Program-made: the position numbers and the translations under genes
The notes under the pieces: model-generated
What the model was told of the DNA's origin: nothing
Databases searched by the model: none
What the model saw: only the letters and a program-made list of their open reading frames with translations
Shown: piece by piece, positions 55,701 to 63,442 of the stretch
Position numbering within the stretch: position 1 is the stretch's first letter
How the letters are laid out: each line of letters opens with the position of its first letter
DNA from: Bimastos eiseni
Taxonomy: Eukaryota > Annelida > Clitellata > Crassiclitellata > Lumbricidae
NCBI GenBank assembly: GCA_959347315.1
Contig: OY365811.1
Location: 40,798,676 to 40,862,675 of the forward strand
DNA: 64,000 nt
Reading direction: 5' to 3'

Positions 55701-58699
55701 TGGTAGTACTCGGCAATACTCGGACTCCGGACAAACGTTGGGTCCGAGTATTAAAAAAAATTGTCTTTTCGATTTCCTATTTTGGAAACAATTTTTATTT
55801 ACAAAACGAAAAAAAAATCACATTCTATTTCTTTATATCCTATGATCTTTAAGACTTTTGCACTGAATAACCAAACATAGCAAACACAAGTAGGCCTAGA
55901 TTCGCGCATTTATTGAGTTCAATGTTTACCTTGTTTTCATCCGACAGTTCCTTTAAGATACTCGAGCGTGACGTTTTCAAATCGTCAATATGCAATCGAC
56001 GTCATAAAATTGTGCAAACGGTCAAACTAAAAATCAAGAGCTTGCCAGCACAAATCTGAAGATCTGCAACATGACTCACCTGTTGAACCTGGCTGCCCGT
56101 TTTGACCGGGTTGGCCGGAATTTCCCGCTGGTCCGGTGAAGCCAGTAAAGCCGATGCCTCCAGTGAATCCAGTTGCTCCAGGGGGTCCGGTAAATCCAGT
56201 CGCTCCAGACGACCCAGTTGCTCCAAGTGGTCCCACCACTCCAGTTCTACCCGTCGAACCTGTGAATTACGACAGCTGATAAATGTCAAAGTCTCTAACA
56301 CACTCGTATGATGAATCAGCCAATGTATTAGGCAATCAGTCTGTTGGCCAATCAATGCATCAGTCAATCACTCGATAATTAAAAAACCAAATCACAAACT
56401 AAATCACTTAATCAATCACGCGCACTCACTAGTACATTCGTTTGGTCAGACAACCAGTGTGGCAATCAATCATTGTATTAATCAATCAATGTATTAATCA
56501 ATCGATATATTAATCAATCAATCATTCGTGCTCTCACCGGTTGCCCCAGTGTTTCCGGTGAATCCTTGGACTCCAGATGCTCCGATTGGTCCGGTTGGTC
56601 CAGTTTGCCCAGTGGCTCCAGTAGATCCATCACGCCCTGATTGTCCGGTGAATCCAAGTGGACCCGTGGCCCCCATGGGACCAGTCGCTCCAGGGCCACC
56701 AGATGATCCAGTGCCACCTAAGAGAACAAAGTTAGGGAAGAGGAGTAAAACAGTACGCCAGCAAGGCTTGAATTATTGGAAATATACGGTATGCTTATGC
56801 ATCGAAAATTCAAGAACAGTATGCAGTGAATATACAACAATTCAGCAAATATAAAAACATTACAGTAAATATAGAAACAGTACAGTGAATGTAAAAACAA
56901 AACACTACAGTGCATATAAAAACGCCACCGTGAATATAAAACACTACAGTTAATATAAAGATCAATGGAGCGAGTATAACAGGAGAGATATTTTTTGCGA
57001 ATCGATGCATACATTTACTAAATAAATTCCTTTGGATAACATGATCATCTTTTAGGATATTGAAAGCATTAACTTTTTTCTTTTTCCAGTAAATTCGCAT
57101 AGTCTTGCAATTTTGTGACCATTTAATATTGAATGCTTTGTAGGTAATGCTTGAATGTAAGTAAGCACATATGCATGTATTAATGCATGTATCTATACAT
57201 GCATGTGTGAATATATATTTGCACGCACCTATGCACTTTCTATAGCGCCTTTATATATCTCAATATAAATCCTGTATCTTGTTTGGCATGTTTGTGATAA
57301 ATCAATAAAAATATAAAAATCATATATCTCCTTTCCACAATGGAATCGCTAATTCATTTCTTACTTACCCTGTGGTCCAGTCACTCCAGTGGCTCCTTGG
57401 ATTCCCTGATTACCCGTGGCCCCAAATGGTCCGGGGTTACCAGGCTGTCCTGTCGCCCCAATTGCCCCGCTGAGTCCTGGTAGACCAACAGCACCAGAGC
57501 GTCCTGAGCTGCCAGTGGCCCCGGGAGGCCCCGAAGAACCAGTGAAACCTTGAAGAACAAACAAACATTGTGATGTAGTACAGGAATGACACCTAAGGGT
57601 AGGTCCATGAAATGTAAGTCAGGACAAACAAAGGTTAGGTAAGCTAACTGAATTTTAATTGTAATGGAATACTTGTAAAGCGCCACTCAATATCAGAGGC
57701 GCTCATGACTCAACACATAGGTAAACGGAGAACAAAAAAGTCTTCAGGCGCATATGGAAGGCAGCAAAGGGAGGAGAGAGCAGCTACTCCCGAAGATGAA
57801 GGGAGGCATCAATTTATCGCCATCAATTTTTCGCCGGTACTCTGTTTCCACGTCATGTTTTGCCATTTCATCGATCCAGTTTCCATTTAAACCTGGTGAT
57901 TTTCATCAACCCAGCTTCGACTTGAACACGATTTTTTTTATCTCATCCACCTTCCAGTTACACATAATTCTTTTTCATCTATCCAGCTTGTATTTAAGCC
58001 TGATGATTTTCATCAATCCAGCTTCTATTTCAGCCGGATGGTTTTCATCAATCTCGATTCTATTTAAGATCCGTTTTAATCGATCCAACTTCCATTTAAA
58101 CCTGATTATTTTAATCCGTACAGCTTCTAACTAAGCTGGATCGATAAAAGCAGATTTTCTTAAATAGAAGCTGGATTGATGAAAATCATCATGCTTTAAT
58201 GGAAGCTGGATGGATCGATGAAATGGCGAAAAACGTAGGCCTACTGCCGAAATATTTTGCGGGGAAAACGTGAATTGGCGAAAAATTGATGGCGAAAAAT
58301 TGATGGGAAAAATTGATGGCGAAAAAAGTGTCGGTCACCGATGTCAAGATAGGTAAGGTACTGTCTCGTATGGTTGCGTAAGTGAAGGCAATGTATGGCA
58401 TAGGGATGGGTGGGTACACTGGCTAAGTTAATGTGATATGCCGTTATTCAAAGAAAGCGAGGTAGGCTATACGTGAAACATAGGTTAAGTTGAGTTCAAG
58501 ATTAAGGAAGGTAAGCTAGGTTAAAGTGCATGAAGGTTTAGATAAGTCTGGCACACTAAGTTTCTCTATGTCAGTCTCTGCCTGGTTTGGTTGTCTCTGT
58601 CTCTGTTTCTGTCTTTATGTCTGTGTCTCTGTCTCTGCCTCTGTCTGTCTCTATCTGACTCTGCCTGTCTTTTTTTCCGTCTCTCTCTTTGTATGGTTG

Positions 58700-58796
<97 letters not shown>

Positions 58797-61700
58797 GTAT
58801 CCCTCTCTAACTCCTTCATCTGCATCCATCTCTATTTGCATGCACATGTTTGCATCTTCCCATCTGCTCCCAGTTCCGTTCACGTCCACCCCTCTCTCCA
58901 GTCCTTTCCATGTCAATGCCATTCCATTTGCATATTCTACCTGGTTGACCAATTGGTCCAGTGGATCCGAAAGGTCCTGTTGCCCCTGTAAATCCCGTTG
59001 ATCCAGGCTGTCCCGACGCTCCATTGAGTCCTGTCGCTCCGGTTCCTCCACTGGAACCCGTCGATCCAGTGGGTCCAGTTGCACCTAGAAGCCCACATAA
59101 TTAAAATTTATTAATTAATTATTAGTTTCATAAAGTATAACACCATTGATGCAGGAATTTCCTAATTGTATGATGCCCTGATGCTTCTATTTGCTTCCGC
59201 CAAGGTTCACTCAGCTCCATTAATTCGTGACCTGGCTTCAGAGGGCGCTATATAAATGTTTGAAGGACGCATTAGACACTCGTAATGGCATTCGTATTCG
59301 TAAACGTAATATTCAAATCTCTGAAGCATTACTTGGATAAGCGCTCGTGATCAAGCTAGTGCCCTGCGGTTGGCTTTCGAGTGGCAGTTTAGAAGTCTGG
59401 AGATAACGATTACAATTACAATTACTCGATAGTAACAAAAGCCAGTGTAAAAGTGGTTCATGTAAGTCCAGATAGGAGAGATAAAGTAATAGAATATAGA
59501 CCTAAATGAAGTACTTTAGGCTAAACTACGGTTAGCAAAAGTTATTCAAGCATGATAAGATGGTAAGCCTAGGTAAGGTGAGATAGTCAGGATGAGGTAC
59601 GGCAATATCCGGTCTAGTAAGTAGGGGCAGAGTTTCCCTGGATCCAAAAGAGCCTCAGACACTTTTTGATCCGGTGAACCTTGATGGTCCCTGTACTCCA
59701 TAGGATGGTCCCATTAGTCCAGTAGATCCGTCTGTTTCAGTTGAGCCTATGAGGCCTTAATGACTTGCTGGACCCAAAGGATAAAGGAAGACAACATCCG
59801 GCCGAATAGGAATTGGTATAGTTAGGCGAACACCTCGCTAGGTAATTATGGCTGCAAGATACAGCGATGTAGCCAACAGTTAGATAAACTAAATTAAATT
59901 AGGGTCAGCTGAAATCACGTCACTATGGTGAGGTGACGTCTCTAGGTATGCGCCTTGGAGGCCTTAAAGACCCTATGAACCAAAAGGATAAGGGTAGGTA
60001 ATATCCGGTAGAGCATGCCGAAGTTAAGTAAGGTAAGGATAGTTAGATAATTATGGTTGTGCAAGATACAGGGTCAGCTGAGATCATGTCCCTAGGGTGA
60101 GGTGACCTCATTATGGTGAGGTGACGTCAGATGAGGCAATATAAACAACAGGGTTAAAACCAACCGTTTGGCCCTGTTGAGCCAGTGGATCCCATTAACC
60201 CAGTTGCTCCGGTACTTCCATCTCTTCCACTGGCACCCGCTTGTCCAATGGGACCAGGGTTCCCAGGAATCCCAGTTGCTCCGGAGGCACCCGTTGATCC
60301 AGTTGACCCCGTGGCACCCGTTGATCCGGAAGATCCCGAAGCTCCTGATGGTCCTGTGAACCCTGTTAAGCCCTGTGCTCCGACCGATCCTGTTGATCCA
60401 GTAGATCCGGTTGCTCCAAGTGCGCCTTGAAGGCCTTGAGGACCCGTTGGACCTACAGGTCCAGTTGGACCGGTTGGACCAGTTGACCCTATGAGTCAGT
60501 AAGTGAGTTTGTACTTTACTGAACCGACTGCAAATGCACTGCGGGAACATCATGCATGAACAATCATAGAATGTGTAATCGCAAAATTATCATGAGAAGC
60601 AATTACAAAATAGACATCCTCGGAGATGTTAGAGAGTAAAAAGAGAGTAAGCAGTAGGAACTTTGATCACTATAATTGTGAATAGATTCATTTGTATGGC
60701 ATTCGGGTTATAAAGCCACACGGTGAAAGGGAACTGCTGAAGCACACGATTGGGATAAAGGTAACAAATGATCTATAAGAAGTTAATTGTGAAGGTAAAC
60801 AACGATAAATGGGCAAAGTTAACAATTTAACCATAAAATGGTACGGTTAAGGTAATAAGAATATGAAAATAAATAACGGTGAAGATAGCATATATAGAAT
60901 AAAATGGTAATACACAAAAAATACTAAAAGTACGATGAATAGCAATGCACCGGGTGACTAAACAATACACTAACAATGCCAACTACAATAGAGTTTAAAT
61001 GGCTTTCTCAGGCGCTATATAAATTAACCATTGCAGTAGATATTATTGGGCAAAACTATAGACATGTCAGAATTACAATACTATTAGCAGTAATATCTAC
61101 GGAGCTAAAAAGTACAAGATAAGCACTATTAAAACATTGGTCAAGAGTGTCAAGCGTGATTAGAAGGTTAGCAATTTCTCTTTTGCCCTTTTTACAACTC
61201 ATTAGCAGTCAATGTTCCCTCTAAATTGTATGCATGTGCGCGCGCGCGCGGGTCGTGTAGCCAGCGCACACAAGAAGCTTTTTAGCAAAAGCATCGTGTC
61301 GCGATATCTTTTCATTAAACTACGTAAATCGAGTATCCTAGATGACTGCAGCCTACCTTACTCCAGAGACTTTGGTTACTTGGCTGATACGCCCAAAAAT
61401 TTATCTTTGGATAGGGAAATATTTTCTCAGGTTATCAGAACTTATCACCCTAAATAATAGACATTTAGATATTGTCTTAATTTAACTATAATCGCATTCA
61501 GCTCGGAGAAGTGCACAAAAGCGTGAACCGTTTATTAAACGCTGCACAGACAAAATATATTGCGCACACCATCTCCAAAAAAAATTAGATTGAGCGTTGA
61601 CAGCAGTACGTTCTATCCCATAAACAATACTTATAGGACCACAATAACCAATCGTTTTGTAGTGGCACCATCGGTAAACCGTTACCTGAACTTCCAGACG

Positions 61701-63266
61701 ATCCCGTGAATCCCATGGCTCCTGTATTCCCTGTACTTCCTGTCGCCCCAGTTGCTCCCGTCCATCCAGTCGCCCCTGTCCCCCCTGTCGATCCGGTGGA
61801 CCCTGAGCTACCAGTTGGTCCACTGGCTCCCATGAAACCAGATGCTCCAGTGGCTCCCGGAAGACCTAGTAGCAGATAACAGGTGGTTCGATATATACTT
61901 TCAGGGTTGGATTATTTTATTTGTAGAAAGACTGCGAGAGGTACACGATTGCGGAATCATAATTAGGGCCATTGCTATTATGATAATTAATATTTGTATG
62001 ACGACGACGATGATGACGATGACGATGGATAGTCATAATCTCACCGGAATTCCCAGTCATTCCAGTGTCTCCGCGAAGTCCCGGTGCTCCTGTCTGTCCC
62101 GTCGATCCCACGGCCCCTGTGCCTCCAGTGCTTCCAGGGGCTCCCGTCGCTCCATCTCTTCCAAATCCAGTCGCTCCAGTGGATCCGCTCAATCCGGTGG
62201 TTCCGGTGGCTCCTTGTTGCCCCGTCGATCCTTGGGAACCCTGAGGACCTAATGCACCAGTGGAACCAGTGGATCCTGAGGCACCATCCCTCCCTGGAAA
62301 CACACATTCAAAAGGATATTCATATCACACGTGTTGTAGCAATTTAACGACACTGTGCTATAACATAGATGATTAGTGTCGCCCTCCTTCTATATCTAGG
62401 CTTGGGACTGGCACTGTCATATTGCAAACAGTGTAGGAGTACCCAAATGTAATGCAACGTAATAGAACTTTTATATAGCGGCCCCTTCGAGATATCTAAG
62501 GGAGGTGCACTCCCCGCGATCTGAGTAGATGTCTAGAAGGGGCGCAATATAATTCCTACAAATAAATAAAATAAATAAATCATGTTCATGTATGATGCTA
62601 AAGTAATGGCATTAATAAGCATTGGTTCATCCGCTTGTTCATTTGTTTCTACAGGTCCATCCATCCATCCATCCATCCATCCATCCATCCATGTATCCAT
62701 CCATCCGTCCATCCGTCCATCCATCCATGTATCCATCCATCCGTCCATCCGTCCATCCGTCCATCCGTCCATCCGTCCATCCGTCCATCCGTCCATCCGT
62801 CCATCCATCCATCCGTCCATCCGTCCATCCATCCATCCGTCCGTCCGTCCATCCGTCCATCCGTCCGCCCGTCCGTCCGTCCGTCCGTCCGTCCATCCAT
62901 CCATGTATCCAGCTATCCAGCTATCTATTCATCCATCCATCCATCCATGTATCCATGTATCCATGTATCCATCCATCCATCCATCCATCCATCCATCCAT
63001 CCATCCATGTATCCATCCATCCGTCCATCCATCCATCCATCCATGTATCCATCCATCCGTCCATCCGTCCATCCGTCCATCCGTCCATCCGTCCATCCGT
63101 CCATCCATCCATCCGTCCATCCGTCCATCCATCCATCCGTCCGTCCGTCCATCCGTCCATCCGTCCGCCCGTCCGTCCGTCCGTCCGTCCGTCCATCCAT
63201 CCATGTATCCAGCTATCCAGCTATCTATTCATCCATCCATCCATCCATGTATCCATGTATCCATGT

Positions 63267-63300
<34 letters not shown>

Positions 63301-63408
63301 CCATCCGTCCGTCCGTCCGTCCGTCCATCCATCCATCCATGTATCCAGCTATCCAGCTATCTATTCATCCATCCATCCATCCATCCATGTATCCATGTAT
63401 CCATGTAT

Positions 63409-63442
<34 letters not shown>

